Source: Chloroflexia bacterium (GTDB lineage: Bacteria > Chloroflexota > Chloroflexia > Thermomicrobiales > JALYUS01). From it: 21,144 nt of DNA. The first letter of the stretch is position 1. The number at the start of each line of letters is the position of its first letter. The stretch spans positions 1-21,144 of the forward strand of contig JAICJW010000017.1 of the NCBI GenBank assembly GCA_025928215.1. The letters run 5' to 3'. A program made the translations under genes and the position numbers. A model generated the notes under the pieces. That model saw only the letters and a list, made by a program, of their open reading frames with translations, was not told where the DNA came from and made no database searches. Positions 15,176 to 21,144 of the stretch are shown here, one piece after another.

Positions 15176-16387
15176 GTGCGAGTACTCTTCATTGTCCCGT
15201 ACGTGCCGTCACGTATTCGTGTCCGGCCGTTCGAGTTCATCCGCACGCTGACGCAGCACCACCATGTCGAGGTCGTTTGTCTCGTCTCCAATGACGATGA
15301 GGCTGCCGATCTGCCGGCGTTGGAGGCAGTCTGTGCGAGGGTCCATCCCATTCCCCATCCACCGATGCGCGCCATGTTGCAGGCCATCCGGGCGGGGGCG
15401 GCGAGCCAGCCATTTCAAGCGGCATACGCGACATCGTCCGGTTTGAAGCGCGCGGTTGAGCGGATAATTACGCATTTCGATGTCGTCCATATCGAGCACC
15501 TCCGCGGGGCGGCTACTCCATTTGAGACGGGCGGGGTGCCGGTTGTTTGGGATGCGGTTGACTGCATCTCACTCCTGCTTGCGGAGATGGCGCGTGCGCC
15601 TCAGAAGGCGCATGTGCGCGCGATCCGCGCGATAGACGCTTCGCGTATCCGGCGATACGAAGTGCAATTGCTTCAGCGGTTCTCTCACACCGTCGTGACG
15701 TCGGCACGGGATGCGGCGGCTCTCTGGGACCTTCGGCCCGATAACGGAACAACGATCACGATCATCCCGAACGGCGTTGATCTGGCGTATTTCCATCCGC
15801 AGCCGGTGGATCGTGCTCCGCATAAGGTGATCTTTACGGGGAAAATGTCCTACCATGCCAATCACGCGGCAGTGCTTTCTTTCGTGACACATGTCTGGCC
15901 TACGATCCTTGCCGAAGTGCCGGATGCAGAGTTCATGATCGTCGGCAGTAACCCCCCGCGCGACATCTGCAAACTCAATGGTAACGCAGGCATTACGGTC
16001 ACAGGCCGGGTCCCGGATCTGCGCCCGTATCTCGCCCGCGCTGCGGTCGCAGTCGCGCCGCTCGTCTACGGGGTCGGCAACCCGAACAAGGTGCTGGAGG
16101 CAATGGCGATGGCCGTCCCGGTCGTTGCGACTCCACCAGCGGTCACCGGTATTTGTGCGGGTGTCGAAGATGGCATCCTGACCGTCGAACGCGATGAGAT
16201 GGCGAGCACGCTCCTCGATGTTTTGCAACACCCTGTCCGTGCCGCGCAGCTGGGGCAGCATGGGCGGCGCTATGTCGAAATGCATCACACATGGTCACGC
16301 GCCGCCCGGCAACTCGAAGGTGTGTATCGCGCGGCTGATAGCGGATGGGCCATGGAATTGCAGACGGCGGCACTTGCCGCAGATTGA
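15176..16387 (+). CDS. Family 4 glycosyltransferase (second paralogue)
   Basis: 403 aa from GTG at 15176, preceded by AGGAG (15163-15167) at 8 nt. N-terminal RVLFIVPYVPSRIRVRPFEF (2-21), then VVHIEHLRGAA (103-113) and VVWDAVDCISLL (123-134). The donor half has IIPNGVDLAYF (196-206), VIFTGKMSYHANHAAVLSF (218-236), FMIVGSNPPRDI (253-264), ITVTGRVPDLRPYLARA (273-289) and GVGNPNKVLEAMAMAVPVV (299-317), with Glu308 as the donor-site residue. It follows the upstream GT4 motif for motif, so the two probably arose by duplication and add successive or different sugars. A 108-bp gap separates them. It contains a TGTCAG word at 15074-15079 and no convincing promoter. Confidence 0.9.
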   Translation: MRVLFIVPYVPSRIRVRPFEFIRTLTQHHHVEVVCLVSNDDEAADLPALEAVCARVHPIPHPPMRAMLQAIRAGAASQPFQAAYATSSGLKRAVERIITHFDVVHIEHLRGAATPFETGGVPVVWDAVDCISLLLAEMARAPQKAHVRAIRAIDASRIRRYEVQLLQRFSHTVVTSARDAAALWDLRPDNGTTITIIPNGVDLAYFHPQPVDRAPHKVIFTGKMSYHANHAAVLSFVTHVWPTILAEVPDAEFMIVGSNPPRDICKLNGNAGITVTGRVPDLRPYLARAAVAVAPLVYGVGNPNKVLEAMAMAVPVVATPPAVTGICAGVEDGILTVERDEMASTLLDVLQHPVRAAQLGQHGRRYVEMHHTWSRAARQLEGVYRAADSGWAMELQTAALAAD

Positions 16388-16396
16388 GATCCGAAC

Positions 16397-17884
16397 GTGG
16401 CGGAAGCACTGGCACATGTGGAGATGCAGGCCGTGGTGGAGAGCGCACCAAGCACCCTACGGCTCATGGCTGCAACGCAGCGCGTGCTCGTTGGCGCGTT
16501 GATCATCGCGGACATCTTCGCGGTCGCGGGGGGGCTGATGCTCGCCTATGTGATCCGTTTTACCCTGAATCCGGGCCTCTTTTATGTACCACCGACCTCA
16601 TCGCTGGGGAAATATATTGAGATCGCGGTATGGCTTGTGCCACTCTGGGTACTATTGTTTGCCTGCTATCGCCTCTATGAGACGGAATTACTTTTTAGCG
16701 GGACGGCGGAATACGGAAAAATCGTCTCAGCCTGCACAATGGGTATCGTCGCGGTGATCGGCTTCAGTTTCTTCTGGGATGTGAGTGTGCTGAACATCTC
16801 TCGTGGCTGGCTGCTCATTACATGGCTGATGGTGATCGGCAGTGTCGGACTCGAGCGGTTCATCATCCGCCGCATCGTCTATGCCATCCGGGCGCGCGGC
16901 CAGTTGCAACGCCGGACACTCATCGTTGGGACGACGGCGGAGGCCCAGATGCTTGCTGAACAGATCGTCGGGCGTAGCTCCGGAATGGAGGTTGTCGGTT
17001 TTGTGATGACCCCTACGCAGTCCGGCACGGTCCCACCGAATGCTGTCCTCGGACGCCTCGAAGCGCTCAAGGAACTCATTGACGCATACCAGATTGATGA
17101 TATTGTGCTCGTCCCTTCGGCGCTGACTCACACGGATGTCCTGAGTATCGTCCGCGCGCTCGCACTGCATTCGGTCACCGTTCGGCTCTCACCAGGGCTC
17201 TATGAGGTGCTGACGACGGGTGTGCGAGTCGCAGATATTAATGGCGTACCACTCGTGACGATGAGCCGGTTCCGGATCGTCGGTGTTGATGCCTTTCTCA
17301 AACGAACGCTTGATTGTGTCGTCGCCGTTGGTACATTGCTCGCCCTGTCGCCCGTGATGCTGCTCTGTGCATTCCTTATCCGCTGTGATTCATCGGGACC
17401 CGTCATCTACCGACGCGGCGTTGTCGGACAAGGCGGGCGGCGTTTCGGGGCGTTCAAGTTCCGGACGATGGTGACAGATGCGGATCGGGTGCTCCAGGAA
17501 GACCCTGTGCTGTACGCGACATGGCAGCGCACCGGGAAACTGGAGCATGACCCGCGCATCACGCGGATCGGATCATTCCTGCGGAAAACGAGCCTCGATG
17601 AGTTGCCGCAGCTCTTCAATGTGCTCCGGGGCGAAATGAGCCTGGTTGGTCCGCGGATGATCGCGGCCGAAGAGCTGGAGCAGTTTGGGAGTTGGCGGCA
17701 CAACTTGCTGACCGTGAAACCGGGAATGACCGGCCCGTGGCAAGTGCGTGGCCGAAGCACACTCACCTATGCCGAACGCGTGACACTCGACATGGATTAC
17801 ATTCGCAACTACAGCATTTGGGATGATATCCGTTTGCTCGCGCAGACACTCCCCGCAGTCGTGCGCGGGCGCGGGGCATATTGA
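16397..17884 (+). CDS. Polyprenyl-phosphate sugar-1-phosphate transferase (WcaJ/ExoY-like priming enzyme)
   Basis: 495 aa. It starts the repeat unit by moving a hexose-1-phosphate from a UDP-sugar to undecaprenyl phosphate at the inner membrane face. Four N-terminal hydrophobic segments lie between about 29 and 152. A Rossmann-like CoA_binding_3 region follows (about 170-290, with RRTLIVGTTAEAQML). The membrane-embedded helix (about 303-329) leads into the catalytic Bac_transf domain: GPVIYRRGVVGQGGRRF (334-350), KFRTM (354-358), RITRIGSFLRKTSLDELPQL (387-406), LRGEMSLVGPR (410-420) and TVKPGMTGPWQVRGRS (439-454). Length and order match full-length WcaJ-type proteins. The GTG at 16397 has only a weak upstream GAGA, 9 bp after the previous stop, suggesting coupling. 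The sugar (glucose versus galactose) cannot be read. Confidence 0.93.
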   Translation: MAEALAHVEMQAVVESAPSTLRLMAATQRVLVGALIIADIFAVAGGLMLAYVIRFTLNPGLFYVPPTSSLGKYIEIAVWLVPLWVLLFACYRLYETELLFSGTAEYGKIVSACTMGIVAVIGFSFFWDVSVLNISRGWLLITWLMVIGSVGLERFIIRRIVYAIRARGQLQRRTLIVGTTAEAQMLAEQIVGRSSGMEVVGFVMTPTQSGTVPPNAVLGRLEALKELIDAYQIDDIVLVPSALTHTDVLSIVRALALHSVTVRLSPGLYEVLTTGVRVADINGVPLVTMSRFRIVGVDAFLKRTLDCVVAVGTLLALSPVMLLCAFLIRCDSSGPVIYRRGVVGQGGRRFGAFKFRTMVTDADRVLQEDPVLYATWQRTGKLEHDPRITRIGSFLRKTSLDELPQLFNVLRGEMSLVGPRMIAAEELEQFGSWRHNLLTVKPGMTGPWQVRGRSTLTYAERVTLDMDYIRNYSIWDDIRLLAQTLPAVVRGRGAY

Positions 17885-17899
17885 GGAAGAGAGATACGG

Positions 17900-18859
17900 A
17901 TGAAGATTCTTGTCACCGGCGGCGCAGGCTTTATTGGCAGCCATGTCGTTGATGCATACATTGCCGATGGTCATGACGTCGCAATCGTTGACGACCTTTC
18001 TACGGGGCATCGTGAGAACCTCCATCCCCAGGCGCGATTCTATGAAATGGATATCCGCGATCCCGCGCTTGCTGACGTCTTCACGATCGAGCAACCGGAG
18101 GTCGTCAATCATCATGGCGCGCAGATGAGTGTTCGCGTATCGGTGGATGACCCCTTGCGTGATGCGAGCATCAATGTGATCGGCACAGTGAATCTCCTCG
18201 AGAATGCGCGGCATAACGGGGTGCGAAAAGTCATCTACATCTCCACGGGCGGGGCGGTATACGGCGAGCCGCGTTATCTTCCTTGTGACGAAGAACATCC
18301 CGTTGATCCGCTCTGCCCGTACGGTATCTCGAAGCACACACCAGAACATTACCTTGCGCTCTATCAGCGGCTCTATCAATTAAGGTATACCGTCCTGCGG
18401 TATCCGAATGTGTATGGCCCGCGGCAAGATCCGCGCGGCGAAGCGGGTGTTGTGGCAATCTTCGCGGGGAAGATGCTCCGTGGGGAACGCGTCGTCATCA
18501 ATGGGACTGGCGAGCAGGAGCGGGACTTTGTCGCAATTACGGATATTGCGGCAGCGAACCTTGCCGCATTGTGGTATGGCGATGAGGAGATCATTAACCT
18601 CGGCAGCGGGCGCGGGACATCGGTCAACGAGATTTTCGCCGCGCTCGCCGAGATCACCGGCTATCGCCAGCCCCCCCTGTTTGGGCCGACAAAGAGCGGT
18701 GAGGTCTTCAAGATTTATCTCACCGGTGACAAAGCGCGCCAGCTGCTCCGCTGGAGGCCAACGGTGTCCATCGAAAAAGGACTGGCGATGACCGCTGCCT
18801 CGCTTCATCCTGAACCTTCAGCGAAGGAGACCGAGCGAAGCGAGCAGTACACGGGATGA
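17900..18859 (+). CDS. NAD-dependent sugar-nucleotide epimerase, extended SDR (UDP-glucose 4-epimerase-like)
   Basis: 319 aa. The Rossmann signature GGAGFIG (7-13) and Asp31/Asp32 after the second strand indicate NAD(H). The active site is complete: ISTGGAVYG with Ser115/Thr116, then Tyr141 and Lys145 in YGISK. RYPNVYGPRQDPRGEAGVVAIF (167-188) and the later GTGEQERDFVAITDIAAANL segment are typical of GalE-like and related 4-epimerases. The likely reaction is interconversion of UDP-Glc/UDP-Gal or the N-acetyl or uronic forms, supplying a building block to the upstream transferases. With the dehydrogenase in the same locus, UDP-GlcA to UDP-GalA epimerisation is also possible. The gene starts 15 bp after the priming transferase, behind GAGGAAGAGAG, and a strong hairpin follows it, so it probably ends the operon. 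Confidence 0.9.
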   Translation: MKILVTGGAGFIGSHVVDAYIADGHDVAIVDDLSTGHRENLHPQARFYEMDIRDPALADVFTIEQPEVVNHHGAQMSVRVSVDDPLRDASINVIGTVNLLENARHNGVRKVIYISTGGAVYGEPRYLPCDEEHPVDPLCPYGISKHTPEHYLALYQRLYQLRYTVLRYPNVYGPRQDPRGEAGVVAIFAGKMLRGERVVINGTGEQERDFVAITDIAAANLAALWYGDEEIINLGSGRGTSVNEIFAALAEITGYRQPPLFGPTKSGEVFKIYLTGDKARQLLRWRPTVSIEKGLAMTAASLHPEPSAKETERSEQYTG

Positions 18860-18952
18860 GGCCGCGCACTCTCTGTGCCGCCCTCATGCCGCGATAATCG
18901 CTGGGGCAGGGAAGACGCCTGTTGGGGAGCGAACCACTGGCGATCTCAGTCG

Positions 18953-18982
18953 TCGCCCCGACGCGCCGGTGCGTCGGGGCGA
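18953..18982 (+). terminator. 12-bp perfect stem terminator hairpin at the end of the polysaccharide operon
   Basis: TCGCCCCGACGC (18953-18964) pairs perfectly with GCGTCGGGGCGA (18971-18982) around the loop GCCGGT, 93 nt after the epimerase stop. It is very GC-rich and isolated in otherwise gene-free DNA. It lacks a run of U downstream (TGGCAATTCC follows), so it is a strong hairpin of terminator type rather than a textbook intrinsic terminator. Confidence 0.65.
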
Positions 18983-19205
18983 TGGCAATTCCAAAAGGCA
19001 TAACCCAGGAAAGGAACCGGAAAGCCGCTTTATACGTCCTTTATGTATGAGTTAGTCCGTTTCTTTTCCTGCGGTTATGGTGAGCGCCACGACGAGCGGC
19101 GCATCAGCCGTCTCCGCTGAACAGGTTGAAGGCAAAGCGATCGTTTCGGCGGCATGGAAGGAGAGAGCGCAATCTGTGGATACGGTCGCCAAACACCGTA
19201 CGAAA

Positions 19206-19229
19206 CTGTCATTTCGCACATTTCTGTCA
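19206..19229 (+). promoter_or_regulatory. Direct repeat of CTGTCA, candidate operator upstream of the regulator promoter
   Basis: CTGTCA occurs at 19206-19211 and 19224-19229 (18-nt period), ending 21 nt before the -35 box. Direct repeats are the normal target form for OmpR/PhoB-type winged-helix regulators such as the one encoded downstream, so autoregulation is possible. The 18-nt period is not the classical 11-nt repeat, so this is tentative. Confidence 0.25.
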
Positions 19230-19250
19230 GGTACCGACTCAATCTAAGAC

Positions 19251-19279
19251 TTGTTTCGTTCATTGAAAGGGCATATAAT
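19251..19279 (+). promoter_or_regulatory. Sigma-70-type promoter upstream of the response regulator
   Basis: TTGTTT (19251-19256) is a half-match -35 box, and TATAAT (19274-19279) is a perfect -10 at the ideal 17-nt spacing. The expected transcription start is near 19286, giving a leader of about 365 nt before the GTG at 19652. It is the best plus-strand promoter match noticed in the window. Confidence 0.65.
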
Positions 19280-19651
19280 CTCAATGAGTTACATTCACAT
19301 CTACGGGTGACAAACAAGTTACGGGACAGGAAGGTATCGTACGTACATCGCTCATCGCCTTTATCTGGACGACGATGATCGAGAATGATCGCGTGATGGG
19401 TTAATTGGATGTATCGCGCGTCGCGACACTGCGTGAGGCATTCCAGGAAGGGAGAAACAACGAAACAACCTGAATCTCTATGATGAACTGGTCAGGTTAG
19501 ATAAGCAGGATGCACGGATCCGACACCCGCAATCTGGTCACCTCGGTGTTGGGGAGTAAATGGTGAACCCGGCCTCGCTTGATGGGGAACGACCGCCGAT
19601 CGCTGCCGTGGGGGCAGTAATGATTGGTCGGGCCTAAAGGGAGAGGGGACA

Positions 19652-20371
19652 GTGAAGACGCACATTCTTATTATCAACGACGATCCACTCCATGCAAGAT
19701 TACTTTCCTTCCTGTGTGCTGATGCCGACTACGCGGTCTCGACACTCGCCGATCCCCGTGGTGTCGGCCCATTCCTCCATCAGCATGCCATAGATCTCAT
19801 CTTGCTGGCGGTGAAGTTGCCGTACATTGATGGTCTCTCGCTGTGCGCACAACTGCGGCGCGAGCATAGTGATACCCCAGTGATCCTGATGAGTGAGCGC
19901 GGCACAACCGCCGACCTCGTGCGCGGGTTCAATCAGGGGGCCGACGACTACGTGACCACGCCGTACGAGGCGGCCGAACTGCTCGCGCGTATCCAGGCAG
20001 TCCTCCGCCGCTATCGCCGCGTTGATCGCTCGGTCACGAGCGCGATGGTGCAGGTGGGGAAGACACGTCTTGATCTGGGACGGCTCTCGTTTACGGCTTC
20101 CTCGGGCACTTCGGTGCTGATCACGCCGACGGAGATGCGCCTGCTCGAATGCCTGATGCGCAACGCGAATGCGGTGATCCCGCGTGAGACGCTGATCGAA
20201 CAGACGTGGGGCTATGATTCGGACAACGCGGATAATCGGATAGATGTGCATATCCGCCGCCTACGGCACAAGATCGAGGCGCACCCGAAGGATCGCCACT
20301 TGATCCGCACGGTGCGAGGCGTCGGATACAGCTTCCACGGCGATCAAGAGACAGCGCGTAATGAGGCGTAG
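19652..20371 (+). CDS. Atypical OmpR/PhoB-family response regulator lacking the phosphorylation site
   Basis: 239 aa, normal length. GTG start with AGGGAG (19638-19643) 8 nt upstream. The N-terminal receiver fold (3-120) keeps the acidic pocket (Asp10, Asp11) and Ser81. However, the phospho-acceptor position in LLAVKLPYIDG is Ala53 (GCG), and the conserved Lys before the Pro in DDYVTTPY is Thr103 (ACG). It therefore cannot be phosphorylated in the usual way. The C-terminal winged-helix (about 138-228) is intact: ITPTEMRLLECLMRNANAV, RETLIEQTWG, NRIDVHIRRLRHKIE and IRTVRGVGYSF. Such pseudo-receivers act phosphorylation-independently through dimerisation or ligand binding. No histidine kinase is adjacent. 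It lies downstream of the polysaccharide operon and may control it or itself; the target is unproven. Confidence 0.9.
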   Translation: MKTHILIINDDPLHARLLSFLCADADYAVSTLADPRGVGPFLHQHAIDLILLAVKLPYIDGLSLCAQLRREHSDTPVILMSERGTTADLVRGFNQGADDYVTTPYEAAELLARIQAVLRRYRRVDRSVTSAMVQVGKTRLDLGRLSFTASSGTSVLITPTEMRLLECLMRNANAVIPRETLIEQTWGYDSDNADNRIDVHIRRLRHKIEAHPKDRHLIRTVRGVGYSFHGDQETARNEA

Positions 20372-20404
20372 CGCAAACACTCCCACCGTGATCGGCAGGA
20401 TCCA

Positions 20405-20836
20405 TCACGGCAATCCCAACGCCGGCCTGACGGGGCCTCGATCCTGCTGATCGCTGGGGCGCAAGACCGCGCTGATGCGCGCCAGCAGGACAGCGAGGTC
20501 GAAAGGTTTACGGATGTAGTCATCCGCACCCTCGGCGAAACCGGCGAGGACGTCCGCAGTGTCGGTGCGGCCGGTGAGGGCAATGATTCCCATGTCCGGA
20601 GTACGCCGCCGTGCGAGGTGACAGACCTCCAGGCCGTCGATGTCCGGCAAGCCGAGATCGAGGAGAAGCAGGTCAGGGCGCTGCCGCATGAGGTGGTCGA
20701 GCGCCGCGCGGCCGCGCGCCACGTGATCAACGATATAACCGCTATCCTCCAGGATGTCGACGACGGTCGCAGAGATGGTCAGATCGTCTTCAACGTAGAG
20801 GATCCGCTTCTGATCTGCGTGCCCGGCCATTTCCAT
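20405..20836 (-). CDS. Stand-alone response-regulator receiver domain protein (phosphorylatable)
   Basis: 143 aa: RILYVEDDL with Glu16/Asp17/Asp18, phospho-acceptor Asp60 in LLLLDLGLPDIDG, Thr88 (ALTGR) and Lys110 in DDYIRKPF. All catalytic receiver residues are present. After the last helix (LLARISAVLR) only a short tail (SDQQDRGPVRPALGLP) follows, so there is no output domain. Its 3' end faces the neighbouring regulator's 3' end 33 bp away, so no lost HTH can be hidden there. Its alpha4-beta5-alpha5 segment (GADDYIRKPFDLAVLLARI) resembles that of OmpR-type regulators rather than CheY. The ATG at 20836 has AAGGAG at a 6-nt spacing. A near-consensus promoter lies directly upstream. It may relay phosphate, act as a phosphate sink, or partner with another regulator. 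Confidence 0.88.
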   Translation of the reverse strand: MEMAGHADQKRILYVEDDLTISATVVDILEDSGYIVDHVARGRAALDHLMRQRPDLLLLDLGLPDIDGLEVCHLARRRTPDMGIIALTGRTDTADVLAGFAEGADDYIRKPFDLAVLLARISAVLRPSDQQDRGPVRPALGLP

Positions 20837-20884
20837 CTAACGCTCCTTGCCAGAGGCGACCTGTAGGCATTTTGTCTGACGAAC

Positions 20885-20915
20885 AGTATACCACATGCAA
20901 TGCGTCTCTTGTCAA
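20885..20915 (-). promoter_or_regulatory. Near-consensus promoter of the stand-alone receiver gene
   Basis: On the minus strand a perfect TTGACA (20910-20915) is followed 19 nt later by TATACT (20885-20890). A TG one base upstream of the -10 makes an extended -10, which compensates for the long spacer. Transcription would start near 20878, about 42 nt before the ATG. Confidence 0.65.
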
Positions 20916-21144
20916 ATGAGGCCCAATTCTCAGTCGCGTATATACCCGTATTCGATTGCACGATAACCGAATCCTCTCCTTTTTCTCGAACGTCTGCAGT
21001 CGCGGGCATAGAGGGTAGCGGTGCGGCGGCATAAAGGCGTTTGACCCGACATGGCACGAATAGACGAATTGCACGACTGTGTCAGAATTCCTGGCATGAA
21101 GTGCCTTGTATCTGTCACCAGGACAACATAGAATCAGCAAAGTA
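20916..21144. other. Right-edge intergenic sequence without a recognised gene
   Basis: The stretch upstream of the receiver promoter holds open frames only in forms that read as low-similarity, Arg/Cys-rich peptides and run into the receiver gene in another frame. A CTGTCA word occurs at 21112-21117. Nothing else was recognised up to the end of the window. Confidence 0.4.

Larger units (their letters stand above)
18860..19651. other. 792-bp gene-free region between the operon and the response regulator
   Basis: No protein-coding frame here has recognisable motifs. The region holds the operon-end hairpin (18953-18982), paired CTGTCA words (19206-19211 and 19224-19229), and a promoter with a perfect TATAAT (19274-19279). 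From there a leader of roughly 365 nt runs to the regulator start. The leader contains several possible stems: AACCTGA with TCAGGTT (19467-19473 and 19492-19498), and CTGCC/GGCAG near 19603-19618. Base composition is lower in GC than the flanking genes, especially at 18985-19330. A 74-codon frame at 19154-19378 is open, but it overlaps the promoter and is not called. No known riboswitch class was recognised. Confidence 0.55.

Noticed and set aside
19154..19378. 74-codon plus-strand open frame in the gene-free region
   Set aside because: It contains the promoter at 19251-19279, shows no recognisable motif, and has no ribosome site before its ATG. A 23-codon GTG frame at 19176 behind AAGGAG is equally unsupported.
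18860..19651. Possible CRISPR array, riboswitch or mobile-element remnant in the long gap
   Set aside because: No regularly spaced repeats, no terminal inverted repeats or transposase fragments, and no match to the conserved core of any riboswitch class that I could recognise.
20790..21140. 116-codon minus-strand open frame at the right edge
   Set aside because: It overlaps the receiver gene and its promoter in another frame and reads as motif-free peptide.

Overview
This window is a GC-rich chromosomal segment carrying an extracellular/cell-surface polysaccharide (Wzy-type) biosynthesis locus, flanked by a secreted glycoside hydrolase on the left and a small regulatory block on the right. 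Protein style suggests a Chloroflexota-like bacterium: GT-C membrane proteins with a soluble C-terminal tail, GT4 enzymes opening with a PYPPDSGPK-type motif, a BNR protein with a C-terminal anchor, and GTG starts behind GGGGAGG Shine-Dalgarno sites. That assignment is an inference from protein character, not from a marker gene. No rRNA, tRNA, insertion sequence, phage gene or CRISPR array was seen.

Layout. (1) 3-134 (+): the last 43 codons of a gene entering from the left, ending in a fibronectin-III-like module. (2) 187-2853 (-): a large putative lipoprotein with a DUF5060-like domain and a clan GH-A catalytic barrel that appears to be interrupted by a carbohydrate-binding module. (3) 3321-18859 (+): eleven genes on one strand: UDP-glucose-type 6-dehydrogenase, O-antigen ligase/polymerase, GT2 glycosyltransferase, two GT-C-like membrane proteins, a membrane-anchored BNR/Asp-box protein, a Wzz/polysaccharide co-polymerase with a degenerate kinase domain, two paralogous GT4 glycosyltransferases, a WcaJ/ExoY-like priming sugar-phosphate transferase and a GalE-like epimerase. 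Several genes overlap (ATGA, TGATG, 28 nt), so operon expression and translational coupling are likely. (4) 18860-19651: a 792-nt gene-free stretch with a strong hairpin terminator, a promoter with a perfect TATAAT box, and a roughly 365-nt leader. (5) 19652-20371 (+) and 20405-20836 (-): two convergent response-regulator genes.

How it fits together. The priming transferase would load the first sugar phosphate on undecaprenyl phosphate. The GT2 and two GT4 enzymes, perhaps with the GT-C proteins, would extend the repeat unit. The dehydrogenase and epimerase would supply uronic acid and epimerised sugar nucleotides. The Wzy-like protein would polymerise and the Wzz-like protein would set chain length. 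No Wzx flippase is visible.

The most unusual parts are regulatory or pseudo-enzymatic. The OmpR-family regulator has lost both the phospho-accepting Asp (Ala53) and the conserved Lys (Thr103) but keeps its DNA-binding domain. The neighbouring stand-alone receiver has every phosphorylation residue but no output domain. The co-polymerase carries a BY-kinase-like domain whose Walker A lysine is missing.
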